NCBI RefSeq assembly: GCF_900130005.1
Contig: NZ_FQXP01000003.1
Location: forward strand, 682,001 to 746,000
Length of the DNA stretch: 64,000 nt
Reading direction: 5' to 3'
Source: Clostridium collagenovorans DSM 3089
GTDB lineage: Bacteria; Bacillota; Clostridia; Clostridiales; Clostridiaceae
Part shown: one piece after another, positions 45,869 through 54,524 of the stretch
Position numbering within the stretch: position 1 is the first letter of the stretch
Layout of the letters: every line of letters starts with the position of its first letter
Notes under the pieces: generated by a model
Told to the model about the DNA's origin: nothing
What the model saw: only the letters and a program-made list of their open reading frames with translations
Databases searched by the model: none
Position numbers and translations under genes: made by a program

Positions 45869-47365
45869 TTATTCTTCTTCCCAGGCCTTAGATCTGCTTA
45901 CAGCCTTTAGCCATCCATTATATAACTTTTCTCTCTCTTCTTTACTCATCTTACTATTAAAATGTCTATCTATAGAATATATACTGCATATCTCATTTTT
46001 ATCTTGCCAAAATCCCACAGCTAAACCTGCTAAAAAAGCAGCTCCTAAGGCAGTTGTTTCTATAATACCTGGTCTTTGCACATCTACATTTAAAATATCA
46101 GATTGAAATTGCATCAAGAAATTATTTGATACAGCTCCACCATCTACCTTTAATATCTTAACATCAATATCAGAGTCTTCTACCATAGCTTCTATTACAT
46201 CTCTAGTTTGATATGCAATAGCCTCTAAAGTAGCTCTTACAATATGATTCCTATTTACTCCTCTTGTAAGTCCTACTATGGTTCCTCTTGCATACATATC
46301 CCAATATGGAGCCCCTAATCCTACAAATGCTGGCACTAAATATACTCCATTTGAATCTTTAACTTTAGTTGCAAAATATTCACTATCACTTGCATCATTG
46401 ATTAATCTCATTTCATCTCTAAGCCATTGTACACAGGCTCCACCCATAAATATACTTCCTTCAAGTGCATATTGAATCTTTCCATTTATACCCCATGCAA
46501 TTGTAGTAAGTAGACCATGTTTAGATTTTATAATATTCTCACCTGTATTCATTAACATGAAACATCCTGTACCATATGTATTTTTAATCATACCCTTATC
46601 AAAACAGCCTTGCCCGAACAAAGCAGCTTGTTGATCTCCCGCTATGCCAGCAATAGGAATTTGAGCACCTCCAAAGGTCTTTTCATCAGTATATCCATAA
46701 ACTTCACTTGATTGTTTTACTTCTGGCAACATTGATAAAGGTATATCTAAGATTTTAAGTATTTTTTTGTCCCATTTTAACTCTCTTATATTAAATAACA
46801 TAGTTCTAGAAGCATTACTATAATCTGTTACATGAACTTTACCACGAGTTAAATTCCATATAAGCCAAGTGTCAATGTTTCCACATAACAGCTCACCCTT
46901 ATGAGCCTTTTCTCTTGCTCCCTCTACATTATCTAATATCCATTTTATTTTTGTAGCTGAAAAATAAGCATCAATTACAAGGCCTGTACTTTCTTGTATA
47001 TACTCTGATAATCCTTGTTTTATAAGTTCCTCACAAATGTGTGAAGTTCTTCTGCATTGCCATACAATTGCATTATATATTGGCTTACCACTAGATTTCT
47101 CCCATACTACAACAGTTTCTCTTTGATTTGTAATTCCTATTGCAGCTACTTCCTCGGGACTTACTCCAGCTGTTTCAAGTACTTCCCTTGCTACTCCACT
47201 TTGAGTTCCCCATATTTCCATAGGATCATGTTCCACCCATCCAGCTTTAGGATATATTTGAGTAAATTCTTTTTGTGCTTTTCCTACAATTTCTCCCTTT
47301 TTATTAAAGATTATAGCTCTTGAACTAGTGGTTCCTTGATCAAAAGATAAAATATACTTCTTCAT
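45869..47365 (-). CDS. glpK: Glycerol kinase
   Basis: Phosphorylates glycerol to glycerol-3-phosphate. The 498-residue FGGY kinase has FDQGTTSSRAIIF at the N-terminus, GWVEHDPMEIW, GDQQAALFGQ and the C-terminal DGGAVSNNFLMQFQSDIL. All ATP and glycerol contacts are in place. ATG follows AGGGAGATTTTT. It lies 72 nt after murE on the same strand; a hairpin lies between them. No glpF or glpD is adjacent. Confidence 0.97.
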   Translation of the reverse strand: MKKYILSFDQGTTSSRAIIFNKKGEIVGKAQKEFTQIYPKAGWVEHDPMEIWGTQSGVAREVLETAGVSPEEVAAIGITNQRETVVVWEKSSGKPIYNAIVWQCRRTSHICEELIKQGLSEYIQESTGLVIDAYFSATKIKWILDNVEGAREKAHKGELLCGNIDTWLIWNLTRGKVHVTDYSNASRTMLFNIRELKWDKKILKILDIPLSMLPEVKQSSEVYGYTDEKTFGGAQIPIAGIAGDQQAALFGQGCFDKGMIKNTYGTGCFMLMNTGENIIKSKHGLLTTIAWGINGKIQYALEGSIFMGGACVQWLRDEMRLINDASDSEYFATKVKDSNGVYLVPAFVGLGAPYWDMYARGTIVGLTRGVNRNHIVRATLEAIAYQTRDVIEAMVEDSDIDVKILKVDGGAVSNNFLMQFQSDILNVDVQRPGIIETTALGAAFLAGLAVGFWQDKNEICSIYSIDRHFNSKMSKEEREKLYNGWLKAVSRSKAWEEE

Positions 47366-47395
47366 TGAAAAATCTCCCTAATTTATATAAACATT

Positions 47396-47427
47396 AATGG
47401 GGTATTCTAAGATAGAACACCCCCATT
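47396..47427 (-). terminator. Hairpin between murE and glpK
   Basis: AATGGGGTATTCTA pairs with TAGAACACCCCCATT with one bulge and one wobble. It lies 10 nt after the murE stop. The U-run is weak, so it may only partly terminate. Confidence 0.55.
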
Positions 47428-47437
47428 TTAATAACAA

Positions 47438-48883
47438 TTAATATTCTTGTATAACTTCTACATCATCAAAGTGATGAGTTTCACCCATTATAATTTGATA
47501 GTTTTCATGTCCTTTTCCAGCTACAATTATAATGTCCTTTTCATCTGCCATATCCATTGCATAAAATATCGCTTTTTTTCTATCTACTATTTTAACATAA
47601 TTATTTTTCTCTTTATGAATTCCAGCTTCAACATCCTTTAAAATTTCTTCTGGATCTTCATTCCTAGGATTATCAGAGGTTAAAACACAAAAATCTGAGT
47701 AATGAGAAACTATTTCAGCCATAATTGGTCTTTTAGTTTTATCCCTATTTCCACCGCAACCAAATACAGTTATAACCTTTCCTTCTGCAAACTCCTTAGC
47801 TGCTTTAATAACATTCTCTAAAGCATCTGGGGTATGTGCGTAGTCAACTATAGTGGTACATCCTTTTCTATTAGACACTAATTGAAATCTTCCCTTTACA
47901 CCTTCAATTTTGCTTATACCTTCTATAATTTTATCTAAATCATATCCCAAGATATAACATGTAGAAATCGTAGCTAAGGCATTATATATGCTGAACTTAC
48001 CTGGTATTTTTAAATATACGTCCTTTTTAATGTTATCTATTGTAATTTTAAAGTTAACACCCTTTGATGTTATTTTAATATCAGTAGCTCTACAATCTGC
48101 TTCTCTATCAATAGCGTAAGTAAAGTATGGATTTTCCATCTTAGAAGCTATTTCTCTACCAAATTCATCATCTATATTTAAAACTGCTTTTTTACACATA
48201 AAAAATAATTTCAACTTGGCATTTTTATAATTTTCCATAGTTTTATGATCATCTAAATGGTCCTGTGTTAAGTTTGTGAAAATAGCCACATCAAAATCAC
48301 AACTATCTACTCTATGCATTTCTATTCCCATAGAAGAACATTCCATTATAACATCATCTGCATTATTATCCTTCATTATTTTAAACATGTGTTGAAGATC
48401 ATTAGATTGAGGAGTAGTTAACTTAGTAAGACCAACTTCTATATCTTCATTACCTAATCTATTTCCTATAGTCCCAATTACCCCAACCTTATGATTTAAA
48501 TTAGTTAATACCTCACTAATAAAATTAGATACAGATGTTTTACCATTAGTTCCTGTAATTCCAATTAAATTAAACTTTGATGAAGGGTTTTCATAAAAAT
48601 TATTAGAAATAATAGGTAATGCAACCTTTGAGTCCTTAACCTTAATTACTGTTACATCCTTAAAGTTTTCCTCTATATCCTTTTCTACGATTATAACTTT
48701 AGCTCCATTTTCTATAGCTGAATTTATATAGTTATGCCCATCAGATTTTACACCTGATATACAAATAAAAATCGAATCTTCTGTTACAAGCTTTGAATTG
48801 TATTGAATATCTTTTATATTAGTCTCTAAACTTCCTTGTACTAGTGAGTACTCTAAGTTTTTTAAAATATCACTTAAAACCAT
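47438..48883 (-). CDS. murE: UDP-N-acetylmuramoyl-tripeptide synthetase MurE
   Basis: A 481-residue Mur ligase that adds the third amino acid to UDP-MurNAc-L-Ala-D-Glu. The ATP site is GITGTNGKTS. The substrate motif DNPR in TSDNPRNEDPEEIL is the mark of meso-diaminopimelate-type MurE rather than lysine-type. The ATG at 48883 has TTGGAGGAAATT; the upstream in-frame TTG has no site. It lies outside a murein cluster. Confidence 0.93.
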   Translation of the reverse strand: MVLSDILKNLEYSLVQGSLETNIKDIQYNSKLVTEDSIFICISGVKSDGHNYINSAIENGAKVIIVEKDIEENFKDVTVIKVKDSKVALPIISNNFYENPSSKFNLIGITGTNGKTSVSNFISEVLTNLNHKVGVIGTIGNRLGNEDIEVGLTKLTTPQSNDLQHMFKIMKDNNADDVIMECSSMGIEMHRVDSCDFDVAIFTNLTQDHLDDHKTMENYKNAKLKLFFMCKKAVLNIDDEFGREIASKMENPYFTYAIDREADCRATDIKITSKGVNFKITIDNIKKDVYLKIPGKFSIYNALATISTCYILGYDLDKIIEGISKIEGVKGRFQLVSNRKGCTTIVDYAHTPDALENVIKAAKEFAEGKVITVFGCGGNRDKTKRPIMAEIVSHYSDFCVLTSDNPRNEDPEEILKDVEAGIHKEKNNYVKIVDRKKAIFYAMDMADEKDIIIVAGKGHENYQIIMGETHHFDDVEVIQEY

Positions 48884-49092
48884 ATTAATTTCCTCCAAAA
48901 TCACTAAGTATAAACTTACTATATATTACTATATCATAATAAGTAATGTGTTTAAATAGCATTACATTAATATATATACTCTTCTTATTAATATGTGAAT
49001 TAATTTATAGAATTTCATTAATATTTTCCATGTATTAATTTATTTTAATGTAAGAAACTAATTCTATTAATATATTAAGGAGAGTGAGTATA

Positions 49093-49236
49093 TTGTCAAA
49101 GAAAAAAAACAAAGTGAATGCTACTTTAAGTGGTGAATTAAAATCTGAAGTTATGGAATCTAAACAAAGCAAAAATGATATCAATGGTTATAAAGCAAAA
49201 GAACTTCAAGGATCAAGAATAAATATTCAACAATAA
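49093..49236 (+). CDS. Small basic hypothetical protein, 47 aa
   Basis: TTG at 49093 is preceded by AAGGAG with 10 nt spacing. The product begins MSKKKNKVNATLSGELKS and ends ELQGSRINIQQ. It is basic and hydrophilic with no cysteines or membrane segment. A hairpin follows within 8 nt of the stop. I do not recognise a family; spore-associated or nucleic-acid-binding roles are only guesses. Confidence 0.6.
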   Translation: MSKKKNKVNATLSGELKSEVMESKQSKNDINGYKAKELQGSRINIQQ

Positions 49237-49243
49237 TTTAGAT

Positions 49244-49271
49244 GCGTACTATATTTTCATATATAGTACGT
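49244..49271 (+). terminator. Terminator of the small 47-aa gene
   Basis: GCGTACTATAT pairs with ATATAGTACGT across TTTTCAT, with one G-T wobble. The bases after it are AT-rich with short T-runs. Confidence 0.6.
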
Positions 49272-49371
49272 ATACTTTCATCGCTATTATTTTTATAGAT
49301 TTTTAAATATATGTATAAACATTCTTTTAAACCGCATTTTTTTCGACTATTTTTTTAAAAAATTCTATTTT

Positions 49372-49414
49372 TGTAGCCTAGGCTACAGAAAATTTTTAGA
49401 ATAATCAATATAAT
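49372..49414 (+). promoter_or_regulatory. Crp-like operator and -10 of the 5-oxoproline operon
   Basis: TGTAGCCTAGGCTACA at 49372-49387 is a perfect 16-bp palindrome with the Crp layout of 5-bp half-sites and a 6-bp spacer. A consensus TATAAT lies at 49409-49414, and the -35 position (CAGAAA) is poor. If +1 is 7 nt after the -10, the palindrome centre is at -41.5, the class II activator position. The likely regulator is the Crp-family protein at 52305. Confidence 0.65.
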
Positions 49415-49462
49415 TAAATAAAAATTACATGAAAATTACATGAAAGGACAAGGTGAAAATAC

Positions 49463-50134
49463 ATGATTAAATTAATTGGTATTTTAATTGTTATTTTAGG
49501 CTTCGCTTTTAAAATTGACACTATAGCTGTTGTGCTTGTATCAGGTATTGCAACGGGCTTAGTATCTGGGATTGGTTTTTCTGAATTATTAGATATTCTA
49601 GGAAAATCCTTTGTAGATACTAGATATATGACTATATTCTTATTAACTCTTCCTATAATAGGGATATGTGAAAGATATGGTTTAAAGGAAAGAGCTATAG
49701 AACTTATACGTTCTGCTGGTAAAATTACAGCTGGTAAAGTATGTGCTTTATACTTATTAATAAGAGAGGTTGCGGCAGCTTTCTCAGTAAAACTTGGTGG
49801 ACACCCTCAGTTTATAAGACCACTTATTAATCCAATGGCACAAGGTGCTGCTGTTTCAGCTTATGGAGAAATTGATGAAGAGGATGAAGAACTTATTAAA
49901 GGTTATTCTGCTACCTCTGATAACTATGGTAACTTCTTTGGTCAAAACTTATTTATGGCAAGTTCAGGAGTACTATTAATAGTAGGTACTTTAGCTGAAC
50001 AAGGTTATGATGTAACTCAAGTATCTGTTGCTAAAGCATCTATTCCTATAGCAATAGTAGCATTTATTTTAGCTTTTCTACAATATAAATTATTTGATAT
50101 TAAGCTTGCTAAAAAATACAACAAAAAGAGTTAG
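49463..50134 (+). CDS. 5-oxoproline transporter, DUF969 subunit
   Basis: A 223-residue membrane protein of family DUF969 with several hydrophobic segments (IKLIGILIVILGFAFKI, YMTIFLLTLPIIGICERYG, ASSGVLLIVGTLAEQ). In Firmicutes it pairs with DUF979 next to pyroglutamyl peptidase genes, and current family naming is 5-oxoproline transporter subunit. ATG follows AAGGACAAGGTG. It is the first gene of the operon; the DUF979 gene follows by 17 nt. Confidence 0.85.
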   Translation: MIKLIGILIVILGFAFKIDTIAVVLVSGIATGLVSGIGFSELLDILGKSFVDTRYMTIFLLTLPIIGICERYGLKERAIELIRSAGKITAGKVCALYLLIREVAAAFSVKLGGHPQFIRPLINPMAQGAAVSAYGEIDEEDEELIKGYSATSDNYGNFFGQNLFMASSGVLLIVGTLAEQGYDVTQVSVAKASIPIAIVAFILAFLQYKLFDIKLAKKYNKKS

Positions 50135-50151
50135 ATAAGGAGGAATAACAC

Positions 50152-51081
50152 ATGGATCTTAAACAAATTTCAGCCTTTTTATTACAGGCTTTTTATATAC
50201 TAACAGGACTTTTAATGTTTTTAACAGCATTTATGATTTTAAAAGATAAAAAACATCCTACTAGACTAGGTTCTGCAGCATTTTGGTTAATCCTTGGCTT
50301 TATATTTGTAGCTGGTAATTATGTACCTTATAAGGTATCAGGAATATTATTACTTGCAATAGGTGCCTTAACCTTAACTAAACAAGTTAGAATCGGAAAT
50401 TTAGTTGCTCCTGCTGAAAAATTCAGAAAAGAGCAAAGCGAAAAACTTGGAAATAAAATTTTTATTCCCTCAATACTTTTAGCAATTATAGCTTTAGCAA
50501 TAGCTCAATTTACAAAATTAGATGGTAAAGTAGCAATAGGTATTTCTGCAGCAGGTGCTTTACTTGTGACTTTCATAATAACAAAGTCTCCATCTAAAAA
50601 TCTAATTGATGATAGTAATAGAATGATGCAACAAATAGGACCTTCAAGTATATTACCTCAATTATTAGCAGCCTTAGGAACTGTATTTACTACAGCTGGT
50701 GTTGGTGAAGTTATATCTGGCGGTATCTCTACTATAATTCCTAGTGGTAACTTATTAGCTGGTGCTGCTGCTTATTGTATAGGAATGGCTATCTTTACAA
50801 TGATTATGGGTAATGCTTTTGCTGCCTTTGCTGTAATTACTGCAGGTATCGGTGTTCCTTTTGTATTTGCACAAGGTGCTAATCCTGCCATAGCTGGTGC
50901 TTTAGCATTAACAGCTGGATTCTGTGGTACTTTATTAACTCCTATGGCTGCAAACTTTAACGTTGTTCCTGCAGCATTATTAGAAACTAAGAGTAAAAAT
51001 AGAGTTATCATTGCTCAAGTACCATTTGCAATTATTTTATTAGTTATACATATTGCATTAATGTACTTCTGGGCATTTTAA
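50152..51081 (+). CDS. 5-oxoproline transporter, DUF979 subunit
   Basis: A 309-residue membrane protein with about eight to nine hydrophobic segments. AGFCGTLLTPMAANFNVVPAALLE near the C-terminus is the DUF979 landmark. Pairing with DUF969 in one operon supports a two-part permease. ATG follows AAGGAGGAAT. The direction of transport cannot be read. Confidence 0.85.
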   Translation: MDLKQISAFLLQAFYILTGLLMFLTAFMILKDKKHPTRLGSAAFWLILGFIFVAGNYVPYKVSGILLLAIGALTLTKQVRIGNLVAPAEKFRKEQSEKLGNKIFIPSILLAIIALAIAQFTKLDGKVAIGISAAGALLVTFIITKSPSKNLIDDSNRMMQQIGPSSILPQLLAALGTVFTTAGVGEVISGGISTIIPSGNLLAGAAAYCIGMAIFTMIMGNAFAAFAVITAGIGVPFVFAQGANPAIAGALALTAGFCGTLLTPMAANFNVVPAALLETKSKNRVIIAQVPFAIILLVIHIALMYFWAF

Positions 51082-51147
51082 TATAAAAGTTAATTAAATA
51101 TAAAATCTAACTTTTAAATTTCATGAATTATTGGGAGGTATTTTAAA

Positions 51148-51789
51148 ATGAAAGTTTTAATAACTGGTTTTGATCCATTTGGAGGAGAGAAAATTAACCC
51201 AGCTTTAGAGGCTGTAAAAGCAATGAAAGACAATATCGCTGGTGCGGAAATTATAAAATTAGAAATACCAACTGTTTTTAGAAAATCAGTTGAAAAGATA
51301 AGTGCTGCTATTGAAGCACATAATCCTGATATAGTTATTTCTATTGGGCAAGCTGGTGGTAGATTTGATATTACCCCTGAAAGAGTTGCTATAAACATGG
51401 ATGATGCACGCATAAAAGATAATGATGGTAAACAACCTATTGATGAAGTAATTGAAAATGATGGAGCTTCTGCTTATTTTTCTAACTTACCTATCAAAGC
51501 AATGGTTAAGCATATGAAGGAAAACGGAATACCTTCTTCAGTATCTAATACTGCTGGTACCTTTGTATGTAACCATGTAATGTATGGAATTTTATATATG
51601 GTAGATAAAAAGTATCCTAATATTAGAGGTGGATTTATTCATGTTCCATTTATACCATCTCAAGTTTTAGATAAGAAAAATACTCCTTCTATGTCTGTAA
51701 ATGATATTACTAAAGGCTTAGAATTAGCTGTTGAAGCAGCTGTTTTAAATTCAAATGATATTAAAGAGGTAGGCGGTGCAGTTTGTTAA
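51148..51789 (+). CDS. pcp: Pyroglutamyl-peptidase I
   Basis: A 213-residue cysteine peptidase that removes N-terminal 5-oxoproline. ITGFDPFGG is the start, the catalytic Glu is in ITPERVAINMDDARI, Cys in NTAGTFVCNHVMYG and His in GFIHVPFIPSQ. ATG follows GGGAGG. It lies in the operon with the transporter subunits and a cyclotransferase-like gene, so it releases the transported compound. Confidence 0.96.
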   Translation: MKVLITGFDPFGGEKINPALEAVKAMKDNIAGAEIIKLEIPTVFRKSVEKISAAIEAHNPDIVISIGQAGGRFDITPERVAINMDDARIKDNDGKQPIDEVIENDGASAYFSNLPIKAMVKHMKENGIPSSVSNTAGTFVCNHVMYGILYMVDKKYPNIRGGFIHVPFIPSQVLDKKNTPSMSVNDITKGLELAVEAAVLNSNDIKEVGGAVC

Positions 51790-52223
51790 ATAAAGATTTA
51801 AACAAAGAACGAAAGATTTTTGTTTATGGTAGTTTAATGGAAGGCTTCTTCAATTATAAAAAATATCTTGAAGGTAATATACTCTCTAAAGAAAAAGGAA
51901 TCATAAAAGGTAAACTTTATGATATGCCTCTTAAGGGATATCCAGCAGTAATCAAGGGAACTGATGTTGTGCATGGAGAATTGTATGCTTTAAAAGACTT
52001 TAACAAAAACTTAGAGGCCTTAGACAAAATGGAAAATTATTTTAGTGAAGGTAATCATAATAATGAATATAATAGAATAGTTGTTTCTGTAACCTTAGAA
52101 TCTGGAGAAAAGGAAGATGCTTATATGTATTTTTATAACCTAAAGGATTCTAATGACTTTGAAAACAATGCTATTTATGTTTCAAATGGAGACTGGAGAG
52201 AACATAAAAATAATTTATCTTAA
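51783..52223 (+). CDS. Gamma-glutamylcyclotransferase-like (AIG2-type) protein
   Basis: A 146-residue protein of the gamma-glutamylcyclotransferase fold. KIFVYGSLMEG holds the YGSL substrate loop. The family turns gamma-glutamyl amino acids or amines into 5-oxoproline plus amine. The TTG start at 51783 overlaps the pcp stop by 7 nt, indicating translational coupling. Enzymatic activity is inferred; the catalytic Glu is probably in ALKDFNKNLEALDKMENY. Confidence 0.8.
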   Translation: MLNKDLNKERKIFVYGSLMEGFFNYKKYLEGNILSKEKGIIKGKLYDMPLKGYPAVIKGTDVVHGELYALKDFNKNLEALDKMENYFSEGNHNNEYNRIVVSVTLESGEKEDAYMYFYNLKDSNDFENNAIYVSNGDWREHKNNLS

Positions 52224-52244
52224 AATAAAACTCTGATATAATTG

Positions 52245-52285
52245 AAATAAAGTAAGCAAAAACTTTGCTTACTTTATTTTAATTT
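52245..52285 (+). terminator. Operon terminator before the Crp-family gene
   Basis: AAATAAAGTAAGCAAA (52245-52260) pairs exactly with 52264-52279, then TTAATTTT. Confidence 0.85.
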
Positions 52286-52304
52286 TAAAATAGGAGATTT
52301 TAAT

Positions 52305-52979
52305 ATGTATAAAGATTTATTTGATGAAAAAAAGCAAATGGAAATGAGAGACTTCTTTTTAAATATTGCAGCACCTTTAGGAAAGACCAAAACTTATTTT
52401 AAGAACTGTGAAATAACTCTTCCCTCTTGCCCTTCCGTATGCATAGTTACAGAAGGAAAAGTACGTGTTTCTTTATATGGTGAAAAAGGATTAGATAAGT
52501 TATTACACTTCTTAATACCTGGAGAGATTTTTGGTGAATTAAATTATTTTGAAAATGTTGAACATAATATAATAGTTTTTGCTAAAGAAGATACAACTAT
52601 ATCTATAGTAAGTGAGGATATCTTAAATTCTTTATTAAAGGAGCATCCAGATTACTATAAATATTTTATTCATAGTATATCTAGAAAATACTTTTTATCT
52701 CTTTGCCATATATCAGACATTTTATTTCATAGCTCAATATCAAAGGTAGCTAATACTTTATATAGATTAACTTGTTTAAATTCCTCTTGTGATGAAGATA
52801 AACTTACTATACCTATTTCTCTTACTCATCAAGAGTTAGGCACCTTAGTAGGATGTTCTCGCATAACAGTTACTAGGATTTTAAACACTTTTAAAAAAGA
52901 GGGAATTATTTCTTCTCAAAATAAAACATTGATAATTCATGACTTAGAAAAACTAAAAGCTTATATTGAAAATGACTAA
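52305..52979 (+). CDS. Crp/Fnr family transcriptional regulator
   Basis: A 224-residue regulator: a cyclic-nucleotide-type beta-roll at about 15-120 (IPGEIFGELNYFE is the Gly-Glu loop) and a C-terminal helix-turn-helix. The recognition helix reads CSRITVTRIL; Arg186 and Arg191 line up with the two DNA-contacting arginines of E. coli Crp, but Glu181 of Crp is Ile187 here. It lacks the four-Cys cluster of Fnr. ATG follows AGGAG. A terminator separates it from the 5-oxoproline operon, which it probably controls. Confidence 0.9.
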   Translation: MYKDLFDEKKQMEMRDFFLNIAAPLGKTKTYFKNCEITLPSCPSVCIVTEGKVRVSLYGEKGLDKLLHFLIPGEIFGELNYFENVEHNIIVFAKEDTTISIVSEDILNSLLKEHPDYYKYFIHSISRKYFLSLCHISDILFHSSISKVANTLYRLTCLNSSCDEDKLTIPISLTHQELGTLVGCSRITVTRILNTFKKEGIISSQNKTLIIHDLEKLKAYIEND

Positions 52980-53013
52980 TTTAAAATAGCTTATGTATAT
53001 ATATTAAAAATTA

Positions 53014-53059
53014 AAATAAAGAAATTAGCAAAATTAAAGTTTTGCTAATTTCTTTATTT
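53014..53059. terminator. Bidirectional terminator
   Basis: A stem of about 20 bp centred on GAAATTAGCAAA (left arm 53014-53033; right arm 53040-53059) lies between two convergent genes. Confidence 0.85.
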
Positions 53060-53068
53060 TTTACATAT

Positions 53069-53563
53069 CTATTTTAAGTAACAATCTACTATTTCACCAA
53101 AATATAATACATGGTAGTCATTATCACTATATTTACTTTCTTTTATCTCTTCATTTAAGAACTCACTACTCATTTCTTGCTTGTAAACTATTTTACATTC
53201 GTAATGTACTCCTTTAGCATCTATTATTGGAGTATCTACTTTATTAGAAGCTTTTAAACTTAAATTACACTCTTTAAACTTATCAATATCTCTTCCTGAT
53301 TTAGTGCCACAAAAACCTAAGCTAGTTTTCATATCAGATTCTACTGGTATAGACACTGTAAAGTCCTTTGCTTTTTCAATTAAATCAAAGGTATATCTTG
53401 ACTTTCTAACCATAACAGTAAAAGTAGGTCTATTCCATTGATAACCTATTTGTCCCCAACTTATTGTCATAGTATTTACTATATCACCACTCTTTACAGT
53501 TAAAAAGGCTCCTTGTGTATGAAGATTTTTCATAGCTAATTCTAAGTTTTCTATAAAATTCAT
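53069..53563 (-). CDS. Flavin reductase-like domain protein
   Basis: A 164-residue FMN-binding split-barrel protein. MTISWGQIGYQWNRPTFTV is the flavin-phosphate region and SRYTFDLIEKAKDFTVSIP is family typical. It may reduce flavin or bind FMN as an oxidoreductase partner. ATG follows GGAGAGGAT. It lies 31 nt after the PHP gene on the same strand. Confidence 0.85.
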   Translation of the reverse strand: MNFIENLELAMKNLHTQGAFLTVKSGDIVNTMTISWGQIGYQWNRPTFTVMVRKSRYTFDLIEKAKDFTVSIPVESDMKTSLGFCGTKSGRDIDKFKECNLSLKASNKVDTPIIDAKGVHYECKIVYKQEMSSEFLNEEIKESKYSDNDYHVLYFGEIVDCYLK

Positions 53564-53594
53564 TTTTTATCCTCTCCTAATTATATATTAAAAT

Positions 53595-54365
53595 TTATTT
53601 CATATATTCCATATTACCATTTTTAAAGTACACTGGTTTTAAATCACAGAATTCTGCCATTTCAAAAGCTATATTAAAGTTTTTCCCTATACTTGCACTA
53701 TTATGAGAATCAGAACCGATTGTAACGTATTTTCCACCTTGTTCCTTAAATGCCTTATATATTTTGGTTAAATTTTGTACTGCATTTTCATCTCCAAGTC
53801 TTCTTGTATTTATTTCCATAGCCTTTTCTTTTTTACTTATTATACTAAGTATTTCATCTATAGATTCTTTAAAATCTTCATAATAAATCTCTTTATCTTC
53901 ACAGCTAGAATATCTGCTAATGTAATCTATATGTCCTAAACTATGAAAAAAGTCTCCTTCTTTTACACATTCCTTAATTGTATTTAAATACTCTAAGTAA
54001 GCCTCTTCCTTAGTCCTTCCTTCATAAAAAGATTTTTGTGACATATCTAGTCCATTAACAAAATGAACTGAACCTAAGATATAATCGAAATCAGCTTCTT
54101 TAGATATCTCTATATTCTTTTCTAGTGCATCACTTCTTAAACCTAATTCTATACCTAATAATAAGTTATCTCTACGTAATGAACCGTATTTATTAAAAAA
54201 GTCCTTAGTATCAAATATAAATTCACCTTTTATGGGAAAATTCACATCCATATGTTCAGTTATTATAAGTCCTAAGCTTAGCTTATTAGCTTGCTCTATA
54301 GCATCTTTTATATTCATTTTAGAGTCACTTGAAACCTCTGTATGTATATGCGAATCAAATATCAT
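53595..54365 (-). CDS. PHP-domain phosphatase, histidinol-phosphatase-like
   Basis: A 256-residue PHP protein. Metal ligands are in FDSHIHTEVSSD, ITEHMDVNFP, GSVHFV, SLGHIDYISRY and GSDSHN. It resembles HisJ/K-type histidinol phosphatases, but no his genes are near, so the substrate is open. ATG follows AGGAGGGTAC. It lies after the ornithine cluster terminator and before the flavin reductase gene. Confidence 0.85.
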   Translation of the reverse strand: MIFDSHIHTEVSSDSKMNIKDAIEQANKLSLGLIITEHMDVNFPIKGEFIFDTKDFFNKYGSLRRDNLLLGIELGLRSDALEKNIEISKEADFDYILGSVHFVNGLDMSQKSFYEGRTKEEAYLEYLNTIKECVKEGDFFHSLGHIDYISRYSSCEDKEIYYEDFKESIDEILSIISKKEKAMEINTRRLGDENAVQNLTKIYKAFKEQGGKYVTIGSDSHNSASIGKNFNIAFEMAEFCDLKPVYFKNGNMEYMK

Positions 54366-54466
54366 AGTACCCTCCTAGTAAACTTGAACTTTATTACTCA
54401 ATATCAATTCTAACATTTTCCCATGAATTATTAAACCATTTGAATCTTTTATTGTACATACAAAGA

Positions 54467-54514
54467 AAAGCTAAGTTAAAATAATTACATCTAAAACAAT
54501 TTTAACTTAGCTTT
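54467..54514 (-). terminator. Terminator of the ornithine cluster
   Basis: A perfect 16-bp stem (AAAGCTAAGTTAAAAT, 54467-54482, with 54499-54514). On the minus strand it is followed by TCTTTG, 10 nt after the orr stop. Confidence 0.85.
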
Positions 54515-54524
54515 ATTTTAAATT

